64,000 nt of DNA from assembly GCA_963707575.1 (NCBI GenBank), contig OY970171.1, positions 2,232,001-2,296,000 on the forward strand, given 5' to 3'. Below, piece after piece: positions 8,490 through 16,280 of this stretch. Positions within the stretch are counted from its first letter, which is position 1; every line of letters begins with the position of its first letter. The notes beneath the pieces were generated by a model that had not been told where the DNA came from, made no database searches, and was given only the letters and a program-made list of their open reading frames with translations. The DNA is from Gaiellasilicea sp963707575 (lineage in GTDB: Bacteria; Actinomycetota; Thermoleophilia; Gaiellales; Gaiellaceae). The position numbers and the translations under genes were made by a program.

Positions 8490-9551
8490 ATGATCTCTTT
8501 CGCCAGAGGGGCTCCGGCTCCGGAGTGTCTCGCCGTCGAGCTGTTGGCCGACTGCGCCCGGGTCGCCGTCGAGCGCGACCCCGGCGTGCTGGCCTACGGC
8601 CCCGGCGGCGGGTACGGGCCACTGCGCGAATGGCTCGCGGCGCGCCACGGCGTCGAGCCCGCGCGCGTGGTGCTCACGAACGGCGGCCTCCAGGGCATCG
8701 CCTTCGTCCTCGAGGAGCTGCTCGCGGCGCGCCCGGGACGCGTGCTCGTCGAGGGGCCGACCTACGACCGGCCGCTGAAGCTGCTCGCGAGGCTCGGCGC
8801 CGACGTCGTCGCGCTGCCGATGGACGACGACGGGCTCGACCCCGACGACCTCGAGCGGGAGCTCGGAGCCGGTGCGAGCTTCCTCTACACCATCCCCACC
8901 TTCCAAAACCCGAGCGGCCGCACGCTCTCCGTCGAGCGGCGACGACGGCTGGTCGAGCTCGCGGTCGCTCACGGCGTGCCGGTGCTAGAGGACGATCCCT
9001 ACGGCCTCGTCCGCTACGAGGGCGAGACCCCGCCGTCCTTGCATGAGCTCGAAGGCGGTGAGGGCGTCGCCTACACCTCCTCGTTCTCGAAGACTGTCGC
9101 ACCCGGTCTGCGCGTGGGCTGGTTCGTGCTCCCGGCCGAGCTGGCCGCCCGCGTCGAGGACCGGGCGGTGTCGACGTACATCTCGCCGCCGTTCATCACG
9201 CAGGCGACGATCTTCGAGCTGGTCGACCGGGGCGCCTTCGAGCCGAACCTGCAGCGGATCCAGGGCCTGCTGCGCGACCGCCGCGACGCCATGCTCGCCG
9301 CGCTCGAGCGGGAGCTCGGCGGCAAGGCTTCGTGGAACCGGCCCGACGGCGGCTACTTCCTCTGGGTCGAGCTGCCGACCGAGACGGCGCCGCTGCTCGC
9401 CCGCGCCGAGCAGGCCGGCCTCGGCTTCGTCAAGGGCTCCGACTTCTTCCCGGGCGGCCGCGGCGGCGAGCGCTCGGCCAGGCTTGCGTTCAGCTACGAG
9501 TCGCCGTCGGCGATCGACGAAGGCGTCTCGCTGCTCGCCTCGCTGCTGTAG
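8490..9551 (+). CDS. PLP-dependent fold-type I aminotransferase (2-aminoadipate/MocR-like class)
   Basis: The 353-residue enzyme belongs to aminotransferase class I/II. Visible signatures are YGPGGGYGPLREWLAAR, TNGGLQGI, YTIPTFQNPSG, VLEDDPYGLVRY (Asp and Tyr for cofactor), and SSFSKTVAPGLRVGW, whose Lys forms the Schiff base. The C-terminal RLAFSYESP block carries the carboxylate-binding Arg. The pattern is that of LysN/2-aminoadipate or valine-pyruvate transaminases; no DNA-binding domain is present. ATG 8490 is preceded by TACGCT (8477-8482, 7 nt gap), consistent with a leaderless start. Its 3' end overlaps the convergent LapA-like gene by 58 bp. Substrate not assignable. Confidence 0.9.
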   Translation: MISFARGAPAPECLAVELLADCARVAVERDPGVLAYGPGGGYGPLREWLAARHGVEPARVVLTNGGLQGIAFVLEELLAARPGRVLVEGPTYDRPLKLLARLGADVVALPMDDDGLDPDDLERELGAGASFLYTIPTFQNPSGRTLSVERRRRLVELAVAHGVPVLEDDPYGLVRYEGETPPSLHELEGGEGVAYTSSFSKTVAPGLRVGWFVLPAELAARVEDRAVSTYISPPFITQATIFELVDRGAFEPNLQRIQGLLRDRRDAMLAALERELGGKASWNRPDGGYFLWVELPTETAPLLARAEQAGLGFVKGSDFFPGGRGGERSARLAFSYESPSAIDEGVSLLASLL

Positions 9552-9808
9552 TCCGTCGCCAGGAGCGCCTGGCGACGCCGGTGAAGCTGCGAGAGCAGCA
9601 CACCGGCGATCAGCCCGACGAGCACGGAGAGCAGGATCACCCAGATCAGCGACGTCGTCGCCTCGGCGAAGATGAAGTTGACGCTCGTCTCGTCGCTGTT
9701 GCCCGCCACGAAGGCGATCAAGTACGCCGCGAGCAGGATCAGTAGGCCGATCGAGAACCAGAGCCGCGGCTGCCACGTCCGCTCGAACTCGTGCTCGCGG
9801 CTCTCCAT
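9494..9808 (-). CDS. LapA-domain (DUF1049) membrane protein
   Basis: The 104-residue protein has two hydrophobic helices, residues about 16-37 (LWFSIGLLILLAAYLIAFVA) and 54-74 (LIWVILLSVLVGLIAGVLL), separated by a short loop, then a basic QLHRRRQ stop-transfer and a Ser/Glu-rich tail. This is the layout of LapA/YciS proteins, inner-membrane proteins linked in proteobacteria to lipopolysaccharide assembly; the role in Gram-positives is unknown. TAGAAT (complement of 9819-9824) lies 10 nt upstream of ATG 9808. The tail overlaps the aminotransferase gene. Confidence 0.8.
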   Translation of the reverse strand: MESREHEFERTWQPRLWFSIGLLILLAAYLIAFVAGNSDETSVNFIFAEATTSLIWVILLSVLVGLIAGVLLSQLHRRRQALLATDYSSEASSETPSSIADGDS

Positions 9809-9826
9809 CGCGGGTCGGATTCTAGA

Positions 9827-10009
9827 TCAGGCGGTGACCGGCGCGAAGGCGGGCGCCGGACGGGGGACGAGACGCGGCTGTCGAGGCGGCGTCAGGGCGC
9901 CGGTCGTCGCGAGGCGGAACGTGGGGCAGGGGGAGTTGCCGGGAAGCGCGCACAACCCCGCGCGGCGGAAATAGCAATCTGTGCAGCTTGCTTCGGATCG
10001 CTTGCCCAT
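9827..10009 (-). CDS. small four-cysteine protein
   Basis: The 60-residue product starts MGKRSEASCTDCYFRRAGL and continues with CALPGNSPCPTFR, giving Cys at positions 9, 12, 20 and 28. CxxC plus two further Cys separated by short basic/Gly segments suggests a single zinc or iron-sulfur site. The second half is Pro/Ala/Arg-rich and looks unstructured. No Shine-Dalgarno is clear. I rate it as probable coding because the cysteine spacing and aromatic/basic residues look selected; no function is known to me. The remaining gap up to 10143 holds nothing else I can support. Confidence 0.5.
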   Translation of the reverse strand: MGKRSEASCTDCYFRRAGLCALPGNSPCPTFRLATTGALTPPRQPRLVPRPAPAFAPVTA

Positions 10010-10143
10010 TTCACCTCTTGGTCGGGTCTCGTCCCCTCCGGACAGGCGCCATTGTGGTCATGATCGGTCGGCGCCACAACCCCCGTGTTCACAAATTCGA
10101 CGCAATTTCCGGGTGATTCTGAAGGCACAAAATGTGCGCGTTC

Positions 10144-11148
10144 CTACCCCTTTCTGGGCACCGTTGCCAACTCCCGCAACGCCTGTTGAAAACTCTCCAC
10201 CGCGATGATCCGCATCCCGTCTGCGTAGCGCCGAGCAACCGCCGCGTTATCCCCAGCGGGAACGAGGAAGACGTCCGCGTCGGCGCGTTTGGCGCCGATC
10301 GTCTTCTGCTTCAGCCCGCCGACCGGCGAGATGGTGCCGTCGAGCTGGATCTCGCCGGTCGCCGCGACCCGGTTGCCCCGGTCGACGTCGCCCCGCAGCT
10401 CCTCGACGACGTCGAGCGCAAAGGCGAGGCCGGCGGACGGCCCGCCCACGTTGCCCAGATCGATCTCGACGTCGATCGGCACGTCGATCTCCGCGAACTG
10501 CTCCACCTGGATGCCGACGATCGGCTGCTCGGGGTCGTCGGGGCTCGCGATCGTGCCGACCTCGACCGTCCGCGTGTCGTCGCCCGCACGGACGCGGAGC
10601 TGCACCGTCTCGCCGGGCTCGTGGCGGCCGATCAGCCGGCGCAGGTCGTCGGGCGTCGCGACCTCGGTGCCGTCCACCGCCACGATCACCTCGCCGGGCT
10701 CCAGCTTCCCCGCGGCGGGTGCGTCCTCGGCGACAGCCACGACGAGCGCGCCCTCGGGATCCGAGCCGACGTCGTAGCCGAGCTCCTTCAACGCGACGGC
10801 GGTCGCGACCTCCTGCGACCGGTCCATCGCGCGCAGGTTCTGCTCCCTGCGGTCCTCGAAGCTGGAGCCCTCGGGCACGATCGCGTGCGCCGGCACGGCG
10901 TCCGCTCCTTCCGGCCGGAGCGCCGGGATCTGCTCCTCGGCGAACGAGGCCTTCCGGACGAGCACGTCGACGTAGAGGATCGCGCCGTCGTCGTTCGGAT
11001 TCCGCTCGCCTTCGACGAGGACGAGGTCGGCGAGCGGCTTCGCCTTGTCAGGCACGATCAGATAGCTGTCGGAGGGCGCGAACCAGCCGATCCCGACGAC
11101 GACGGCGAGCAGCAGCGCGCCGGCGCCGATGAAGCGACCCGGCTTCAG
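10144..11148 (-). CDS. PDZ-domain Lon-like serine protease (YlbL family)
   Basis: The 334-residue protein has an N-terminal membrane anchor (FIGAGALLLAVVVGIGWF), a PDZ domain around residues 155-235 (AGKLEPGEVIVAVDGTEV) and a C-terminal S16 Lon protease domain. The Ser-Lys dyad is visible in GGPSAGLAFALDVV and QKTIGAKRA. Family members are membrane-bound proteases; Bacillus YlbL degrades a cell-division inhibitor. The proposed start is CTG 11148, overlapping the TGA of the SDR gene, because it alone supplies the anchor (MKPGRFIGAG...); a GTG at 11055 would delete it. It is the second gene of an SDR-protease unit, and the protease faces outside the membrane by prediction. Confidence 0.87.
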   Translation of the reverse strand: MKPGRFIGAGALLLAVVVGIGWFAPSDSYLIVPDKAKPLADLVLVEGERNPNDDGAILYVDVLVRKASFAEEQIPALRPEGADAVPAHAIVPEGSSFEDRREQNLRAMDRSQEVATAVALKELGYDVGSDPEGALVVAVAEDAPAAGKLEPGEVIVAVDGTEVATPDDLRRLIGRHEPGETVQLRVRAGDDTRTVEVGTIASPDDPEQPIVGIQVEQFAEIDVPIDVEIDLGNVGGPSAGLAFALDVVEELRGDVDRGNRVAATGEIQLDGTISPVGGLKQKTIGAKRADADVFLVPAGDNAAVARRYADGMRIIAVESFQQALRELATVPRKG

Positions 11149-11888
11149 AGGAGCCCTCGCGTCAGGCCGCCGTCGACCGCAATCGTGGCCCCGGTGACGT
11201 AGGCGGCCCGGTCGGACGCGAGGAAGCAGACGACGTCGCCGATCTCGCTGGCCGTTCCGAACCGACGCAGCGGAATCGCGGCGAGATCGGCCTCGCTCGG
11301 CCCTTCCGGGTAGACCTCCATGAGGCGTGCCGTGTCGATCCGGCCGGGCGCGATCGAGTTCACCGTGACGCCCGTCGGTCCGAGCTCGCGCGCGACGGTC
11401 TTCAGCCAGCCCACCAGTCCGGGCCGGATCGCGTTCGAGAGCGCGAGGTTGTCGATCGGCTCCTTGACGGAGCTCGACGTGATCGCGATCACGCGACCGT
11501 TGCCGCTCGCCTCGAGATGCGGGCGGCAGAGGCGCACGAGCCGGACGGACGACAGCAGCAGCAGCTCGACGGCGTCTTCGATCGCCTGGTCGGTGACGTC
11601 GAGAGCGCGCGTCCGTGGCGGGCCGCCGCCGTTCAGGATGAGCACGTCGACGCCGCCGTGCGCTGCGAGCGTCTGCTCGACGAGCCGCTCCAGGTCCGAC
11701 GCGCTCGTTACGTCACCCTGCACCGCCAGCGCGCCGATCCGCTTCGCCTCGCGTTCGAGCACGTCGCCGCGGCGCGCGAAGGCGACGACGTTGGCGCCCT
11801 CCGCGGCGAGCGACTCGGCGCAGGCGAGGCCGATCCCGGCGGATGCCCCGCAGACGATGGCCGTGCGCCCGCGGAGGCCGAGCTCCAT
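11145..11888 (-). CDS. atypical short-chain dehydrogenase/reductase-like protein
   Basis: The 247-residue protein has a clear NAD(P)-binding Rossmann start (VCGASAGIGLACAESLAAEG), the ILNGGG strand-4 motif and the C-terminal GATIAVDGG block. The catalytic YxxxK is missing: the aligned segment reads NLALSNAIRPGL, with Leu for Tyr and Asn for Lys, while Ser of AITSSS remains. This is a recognised atypical beta-ketoacyl-reductase-like SDR subgroup whose activity is unclear. ATG 11888 begins the conserved N-terminus. It lies downstream of mdh, separated by hairpins, and its stop overlaps the proposed start of the PDZ-Lon protease, so the two are probably co-expressed. Confidence 0.85.
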   Translation of the reverse strand: MELGLRGRTAIVCGASAGIGLACAESLAAEGANVVAFARRGDVLEREAKRIGALAVQGDVTSASDLERLVEQTLAAHGGVDVLILNGGGPPRTRALDVTDQAIEDAVELLLLSSVRLVRLCRPHLEASGNGRVIAITSSSVKEPIDNLALSNAIRPGLVGWLKTVARELGPTGVTVNSIAPGRIDTARLMEVYPEGPSEADLAAIPLRRFGTASEIGDVVCFLASDRAAYVTGATIAVDGGLTRGLL

Positions 11889-11902
11889 CCTAGTTGGCGC
11901 AA

Positions 11903-11932
11903 GACCGGAATCTGCGGAAGCAGATTCCGGTC
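11903..11932. repeat. perfect 13-bp inverted repeat with GGAA loop
   Basis: GACCGGAATCTGC (11903-11915) and its exact complement (11920-11932) flank GGAA. Read on the plus strand the loop is a GNRA-type tetraloop; on the minus strand, which is the transcribed one, it is UUCC. It follows the mdh terminator hairpin. It could be a second terminator, a processing site or a REP-like element; only one copy is present in the window. Confidence 0.6.
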
Positions 11933-11950
11933 GCGCGAAGACCCCTGAAG

Positions 11951-11969
11951 GGGCCGCCTTCGGCGGCCC
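11951..11969 (-). terminator. hairpin terminator downstream of mdh
   Basis: GGGCCGCC (11951-11958), a 3-nt loop and GGCGGCCC (11962-11969) form a perfect 8-bp stem about 35 nt past the mdh stop. A nested CCCC-TGAA-GGGG (11942-11953) overlaps one arm and could form an alternative fold. No T-run follows. Confidence 0.5.
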
Positions 11970-12004
11970 GGCTATGACCTGAGTTTTCGTTGGCCATCGA
12001 GTTT

Positions 12005-12928
12005 CTATGTCGTCAGGACGCCGACGACGTCGCGCACGGCGGCGGACGAGGCCTGCAGGGCCTCCTGCTCGCTCTCGTCGAGGTCGAGCTCGACGATGCG
12101 CTCGATCCCCTTCGCGCCGAGCACGACCGGGACGCCCATATAGAGGCCGTCGATCCCGTACTCGCCTTCGAGGTAGGCCGTGCAGGGCAGCAGGCGCTTC
12201 TCGTCGAGCACGACCGCGTCGACCATCTGGGCCGCCGCCGCGCCGGGTGCGTACCAGGCCGAGGTTCCGAGCAGGTCGACCAGCTCGCCGCCGCCCTTCG
12301 CCGTGCGCTGGACCATCGCCTGGATCCGGTCCTCGGCGACGAGCTTGCGCAGCGGGACGCCGCCGACGGTGGTGGCGGAGACGACCGGCACCATCTGGTC
12401 CCCGTGGCCGCCGAGCACCATCGCGGTCACGTCCTTGATCGACATGCCGGTCTCCCAGGCGATGAAGGCCGAGAAGCGCGCCGTGTCGAGGATGCCCGCC
12501 ATGCCGAACACGCGCTCCTTCGCCCAGCCCGACGTGGCCTTGGCCACGTGGCACATGGCGTCGAGCGGGTTGGAGACGACGATCACGATGGCGTCGGGGC
12601 TCGCTCCGACGACCTCCTGCGTGACGGAGCCGACGATCCGCTCGTTCGTCGTGACGAGGTCGTCGCGGCTCATCCCTGGCTGCCGTGGCAGGCCGGCCGT
12701 GATCACGACGACCGCGGAGCCGGCGGTCTCCTCGTAGCCGTTCGAGCCGGTGACGTTGGCCTCGTAGCCGAGCACCGCGGCACTCTGGTTGATGTCCAGA
12801 GCCTTGCCCTGCGGCACGCCTTCCTTGATGTCGACGAGCACGACATCCGCGTAGTCGCGGCGCGCGAGCTCCTGCGCGCAGGTGGCGCCGACGTTGCCGG
12901 CCCCGACGACAGTGACCTTCGCTCTCAA
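12005..12928 (-). CDS. mdh: malate dehydrogenase (LDH-like type)
   Basis: The 307-residue enzyme interconverts malate and oxaloacetate with NAD in the TCA cycle. Visible motifs are VTVVGAGNVGAT (NAD binding), VDIKEGVPQGKALD (Asp of NAD specificity), AGLPRQPGMSRDDL (Arg residues selecting oxaloacetate over pyruvate), VSNPLDAM and GGHGDQMVP with the catalytic His. Absence of Gln in the substrate loop argues for malate rather than lactate dehydrogenase. The start is TTG 12928 with GGAGG about 8 nt upstream, and it overlaps the stop of a 13-codon leader frame. It is divergent to the citrate synthase gene, placing the two consecutive TCA enzymes back to back. Confidence 0.94.
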   Translation of the reverse strand: MRAKVTVVGAGNVGATCAQELARRDYADVVLVDIKEGVPQGKALDINQSAAVLGYEANVTGSNGYEETAGSAVVVITAGLPRQPGMSRDDLVTTNERIVGSVTQEVVGASPDAIVIVVSNPLDAMCHVAKATSGWAKERVFGMAGILDTARFSAFIAWETGMSIKDVTAMVLGGHGDQMVPVVSATTVGGVPLRKLVAEDRIQAMVQRTAKGGGELVDLLGTSAWYAPGAAAAQMVDAVVLDEKRLLPCTAYLEGEYGIDGLYMGVPVVLGAKGIERIVELDLDESEQEALQASSAAVRDVVGVLTT

Positions 12929-12966
12929 ACCAGAACCTCCAGCTCCTCAGGACCTTCGTTGGCCAT
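12925..12966 (-). other. 13-codon leader frame translationally coupled to mdh
   Basis: ATG 12966 opens MANEGPEELEVLV followed by TGA, which overlaps the mdh TTG start. A strong TACAAT box (complement of 12977-12982) ends 10 nt before the ATG, so the leader is probably translated from a nearly leaderless mRNA. The mdh ribosome-binding GGAGG lies inside the frame. It may serve only to load ribosomes for the weak TTG start. An alternative is that the ATG is never used. Confidence 0.4.
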
Positions 12967-13049
12967 ACGGCGGCGGATTGTATGCGGCGGTCACGGGTAT
13001 GCCGGTGAGGTACCGTCCGCGGCAGCGGAATCGAAGACGAGGGAGGACG

Positions 13050-14135
13050 ATGAACGAGTTCAAGCCGGGCCTGGAGGGCATCGTCGCCTTCGAGACGGAG
13101 ATCGCCGAGCCGGATCGCGAAGGCGGCTCCCTCCGCTATCGCGGCGTCGACATCGAGGAGCTCGTCGGCTCACGCCCGTTCGAGCAGGTCTGGGGGCTCC
13201 TCGTCGACGAGAGCTACTCGCCTGGCCTCCCGCCCGCCGAGGAGTACTCCGGCGGAGGCTTGACGGGGAGCACACCCGCCGACCTGCAGTCGGTCACCGC
13301 GCGCTTCGGCGCCGAATGGAAGCTCGACAAGCTGATCGACATCTCGGACGACCGGGCGCGCGAGGACTTGCGCCGCCTCTCGGCTCAGTTCATCTCGATC
13401 GCCGCCCAGTCGGCGCGCCTGGCCGACGGGAAGACCGATCGCGTCCCTCACTCGCTCGTCGAGTCCGGCGCATCGACGGCGGAGCGCTTCCTGCTCGAGT
13501 GGCGCGGCGAAGCCGATCCGAAGCACGTGACTGCGCTCGACACCTACTGGATCTGCACCGCGGAGCACGGGCTGAACGCCTCCACGTTCACGGCCCGCAT
13601 CGTCGCCTCCACCGGCGCCGATTGCGCTGCTGCGCTCTCGTCCGCGGTTGGCGCGCTCTCGGGTCCACTGCACGGCGGCGCCCCGGCACGCGTCCTGCCC
13701 ATGCTCGACGCGGCGGCCGAATCGGGCGATCCGGAGAGCTACGTGAACGGGCTGATCGAGCGCGGCGAGCGCCTGATGGGCTTCGGCCACCGGGTCTATC
13801 GCGCCGAGGATCCGCGTGCGCGCCTCCTGAAGGGGACCGCGAAGGAGCTCGGCGCCCCCCGCTACGACGTGGCGGCGGAGCTCGAGCAAGCGGCCCTCGT
13901 GGCCCTGCGCAAGAAGTCGCCCGATCGCCCTCTGGAGACGAACGTCGAGTTCTGGTCGGCGGTAGTCCTCGACGTCGCCGACATCCCACCGCAGCTTGCG
14001 CCCGCGATGTTCGCGTGCTCCCGCACGGCCGGCTGGTCGGCGCACATCCTCGAGCAGAAGAAGCTGTCGCGGCTGGTGCGGCCGTCGGCGCGCTACGTCG
14101 GCCCGAGCGCGCGACCCGCCTCCTCGATCTCGTGA
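13050..14135 (+). CDS. gltA: citrate synthase, short (about 360-residue) type
   Basis: The 361-residue enzyme condenses acetyl-CoA and oxaloacetate. Signatures: LRYRGVDIEELV near the N-terminus, EHGLNASTFTARIVASTGAD (first catalytic His), LSGPLHGGAPARVL, GFGHRVYRAEDPRA (second His and CoA contact) and CSRTAGWSAHILEQ (oxaloacetate-binding Arg). The catalytic acidic residue lies in NVEFWSAVVLD, with Glu where Asp is commonest, a substitution seen in some small citrate synthases; 2-methylcitrate synthase activity is therefore not excluded. ATG 13050 has GGGAGG about 4 nt upstream. Its stop overlaps the GTG of the HEAT-repeat gene. Confidence 0.92.
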   Translation: MNEFKPGLEGIVAFETEIAEPDREGGSLRYRGVDIEELVGSRPFEQVWGLLVDESYSPGLPPAEEYSGGGLTGSTPADLQSVTARFGAEWKLDKLIDISDDRAREDLRRLSAQFISIAAQSARLADGKTDRVPHSLVESGASTAERFLLEWRGEADPKHVTALDTYWICTAEHGLNASTFTARIVASTGADCAAALSSAVGALSGPLHGGAPARVLPMLDAAAESGDPESYVNGLIERGERLMGFGHRVYRAEDPRARLLKGTAKELGAPRYDVAAELEQAALVALRKKSPDRPLETNVEFWSAVVLDVADIPPQLAPAMFACSRTAGWSAHILEQKKLSRLVRPSARYVGPSARPASSIS

Positions 14136-14629
14136 CGCTGGCGGAGGCGGCAGCCCGCGCCGACGAGCTCGCCCAGGCGGGCGACGAGAGGAGCCTGGCG
14201 ACGCTGCGCGCCGAGTGGGACGAGGAGGTCGAGCACGCGGCCCGCAACGGCGACTATCGCGTCCGCGCCCAGGCCTACCGGGCAATCGCACAGTTTCGCT
14301 ACCGCCAGAAGCTCGAGCTGCTGCGGCGCGGGCTCGAGGACGAGAGCCCCGCGGCGCGCGGCTCGGCTCTGATCGCCCTCGAGGGGCTTTCCCGCACGCA
14401 TCCGGGCGACGTCAACTCGATGCGGGCGCTCCTGCACGAGCTGGCGACCCACGATGACAACCTGGCCGTCCGCCGGCTCGCGATCGTCTGCCTGAAGAAC
14501 GGCTCGCCGCAGCGGGAGACGATCCAGATCCTGAACGGCCTGGCCGACGACGACGAGCAGGACGGGGAGCTGCGCAAGACGGCGAAGGCCGTCGCCGCCG
14601 CGCTGAAGAAGCGCGCCGACACCCGCTGA
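14132..14629 (+). CDS. HEAT-repeat-like helical protein
   Basis: The 165-residue product is entirely helical by composition and contains two or three HEAT-like hairpins (DYRVRAQAYRAIAQFRYRQ; SPAARGSALIALEGLSR; NLAVRRLAIVCLKN). It starts at GTG 14132, overlapping the citrate synthase stop, and ends 1 nt before purE. It has no enzymatic motif. Such repeats usually mediate protein binding. Its position between gltA and purE suggests co-expression rather than a pathway role. Confidence 0.75.
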   Translation: MTLAEAAARADELAQAGDERSLATLRAEWDEEVEHAARNGDYRVRAQAYRAIAQFRYRQKLELLRRGLEDESPAARGSALIALEGLSRTHPGDVNSMRALLHELATHDDNLAVRRLAIVCLKNGSPQRETIQILNGLADDDEQDGELRKTAKAVAAALKKRADTR

Positions 14630-14630
14630 C

Positions 14631-15119
14631 ATGGCCGCTCTCGTCGGGGTGATCATGGGCTCGCGCTCCGACTGGGAGACCATGCGGCACGCGGTCGAGA
14701 CGCTCGAGCAGCTCGAGGTGCCGGCGGAGACGAAGGTCGTCTCGGCTCACCGGACGCCGGACCTGCTGTTCGCCTACGCGGCCTCGGCCGAGGAGCGAGG
14801 GCTACAGGTGCTGATCGCCGGAGCCGGCGGCGCCGCCCACCTGCCCGGGATGGCTGCGGCGAAGACGGCGTTGCCCGTCCTGGGCGTCCCGGTCGAGTCG
14901 AGGTCGCTGAAGGGCATGGACTCGCTCCTCTCGATCGTGCAGATGCCGGCCGGGGTGCCGGTCGGCACGCTCGCGATCGGCCGGGCCGGGGCCGTCAACG
15001 CCGCGCTCCTGGCCGCTTCGATCGTGGCCCGCTCCGACGCCGGCGTGCGCGAGCGGCTGGCGCGCTTCCGCGCCGAGCAGACGCAGAGCGTGCTCGACGC
15101 GCCCGACCCGGCCGCGTGA
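14631..15119 (+). CDS. purE: N5-carboxyaminoimidazole ribonucleotide mutase
   Basis: The 162-residue protein is class I PurE, which converts N5-CAIR to CAIR in purine synthesis. Diagnostic motifs are GVIMGSRSDWETM, VVSAHRTPDLL (catalytic His) and IAGAGGAAHLPGM. Length is normal. Translation begins at ATG 14631, one base after the preceding TGA, and its own stop overlaps the GTG of purK, so the pair is coupled. Confidence 0.95.
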   Translation: MAALVGVIMGSRSDWETMRHAVETLEQLEVPAETKVVSAHRTPDLLFAYAASAEERGLQVLIAGAGGAAHLPGMAAAKTALPVLGVPVESRSLKGMDSLLSIVQMPAGVPVGTLAIGRAGAVNAALLAASIVARSDAGVRERLARFRAEQTQSVLDAPDPAA

Positions 15120-16108
15120 TCGTCGGCTGCATCGGCGGCGGGCAGCTCGGCCGGATGCTGGCGCTCGCCGGAATCCCCCTCGGGCTCTCGTTCCGCTTCC
15201 TCGACCCCTCGCCGGACGCGCCGGCTGCCGCCGTCGGGGAGCTGTTCGTCGGCGCGTACGACGATCCGGATCTCCTCGACCGGCTGGCCGACGGCGCCGA
15301 CGCCGTCACCTACGAGTTCGAGAACGTGCCCGTCGAGGCTGCACGACGCGTTGGGGCGGTGCCGGGACCGGCGGCGCTCGAGGCCGCGCAGGACCGCCTG
15401 GTCGAGAAGCGGCTCTTTCGTCGCCTGGGCATCCCCACGGCTCCGATCGACGAGGAGGTGACCGAGTTCCCGGCGCTGCTGAAGACCCGCCGGCTCGGCT
15501 ACGACGGGAAGGGGCAACAGCTGGTGGAGACACGTCCGGGGCCTGGCACCGGCCACGTCCTCGAGGGCCTTGTCCCCTTCGAGCGCGAGCTGTCGCTGCT
15601 GGCCGTTCGCGGCCGCAGCGGCGAGACCCGCTTCTATCCCCTGATCGAGAACGTCCACGAGGGCGGGATCCTGCGCACGTCGCGCGCGCCGGCCGCCGAC
15701 GCGCCGCAGGCCCTCGCGGAGGAGTACGCCGTTCGGCTCCTCGACGAGCTCGGCTACGTGGGCGTGCTCGCGCTCGAGCTGTTCGAGGTGGGCGGCGAGC
15801 TGATCGCAAACGAGCTCGCGCCGCGCGTGCACAACACCGGCCACTGGACGATCGAGGGCGCAGTCACGAGCCAGTTCGAGAACCACCTGCGCGCGGTCCT
15901 CGGCCTACCGCTGGGGCCGACCGATTCGAAGGCGTCCTGGATGGTCAATCTGATCGGCTCTGTCCCGAGCGCCGACGACGTGCTCCGCGTCGCGGGTGCT
16001 CACCTCCACCTCTACGGCAAGGAGCCGCGCCCGGAGCGCAAGCTCGGCCATGTCACGCTCGTCGGGGCTCCGAGGCCGGTCGAGAGCGAGCTGCTGGCGC
16101 TGCTCTAG
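15116..16108 (+). CDS. purK: N5-carboxyaminoimidazole ribonucleotide synthase
   Basis: The 330-residue ATP-grasp enzyme carboxylates AIR using ATP and bicarbonate and feeds PurE. Signatures are GCIGGGQLGRMLALAG, VTYEFENVPVEA, LKTRRLGYDGKGQQ and NELAPRVHNTGHWTIEGAV. It is some 30 residues shorter than typical PurK, mainly through compact loops. The GTG start overlaps the purE stop (GTGA). The stop lies 4 bp from a convergent small gene. Confidence 0.94.
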   Translation: MIVGCIGGGQLGRMLALAGIPLGLSFRFLDPSPDAPAAAVGELFVGAYDDPDLLDRLADGADAVTYEFENVPVEAARRVGAVPGPAALEAAQDRLVEKRLFRRLGIPTAPIDEEVTEFPALLKTRRLGYDGKGQQLVETRPGPGTGHVLEGLVPFERELSLLAVRGRSGETRFYPLIENVHEGGILRTSRAPAADAPQALAEEYAVRLLDELGYVGVLALELFEVGGELIANELAPRVHNTGHWTIEGAVTSQFENHLRAVLGLPLGPTDSKASWMVNLIGSVPSADDVLRVAGAHLHLYGKEPRPERKLGHVTLVGAPRPVESELLALL

Positions 16109-16112
16109 TTCG

Positions 16113-16280
16113 TTAGTGCTCCCGGCATACGGCGCCGGTGATGTGGCGGCCGCAGGCCGGACAGACGCGTCGCCGACGCTTCTGCTCGAGCAGGTGCTTC
16201 TTCAGGCCGGAGAAGGTCATCGTCCAAGCGACGGCCATCATCAGTGCGACGAGCGTTGCGGTGTGGGGGTCGAGCGTCAT
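16113..16280 (-). CDS. small membrane-anchored zinc-ribbon-like protein
   Basis: The 55-residue product has one transmembrane helix (residues about 7-26, TATLVALMMAVAWTMTF), a basic stretch KRRRR and a C-terminal CPACGRHITGAVCREH, i.e. CxxC plus CxxH, a likely single zinc site. Its ATG overlaps the stop of the upstream Xer recombinase (ATGA), so it is the last gene of that operon. Function unknown. Confidence 0.7.
   Translation of the reverse strand: MTLDPHTATLVALMMAVAWTMTFSGLKKHLLEQKRRRRVCPACGRHITGAVCREH

Larger units (their letters stand above)
11890..11997 (-). other. 35-codon open frame spanning the mdh-SDR gap, built on two hairpins
   Basis: An ATG at 11997 opens a frame that runs to TAG 11890, filling the gap between mdh and the SDR gene. 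Its first 12 nt (ATGGCCAACGAA) are identical to the start of the leader frame preceding mdh. The interior consists mainly of two perfect inverted repeats (11903-11932 and 11951-11969), so the peptide (rich in Arg, Gly, Phe) may be only a by-product of RNA structure. No Shine-Dalgarno. Coding is doubtful. Confidence 0.3.
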
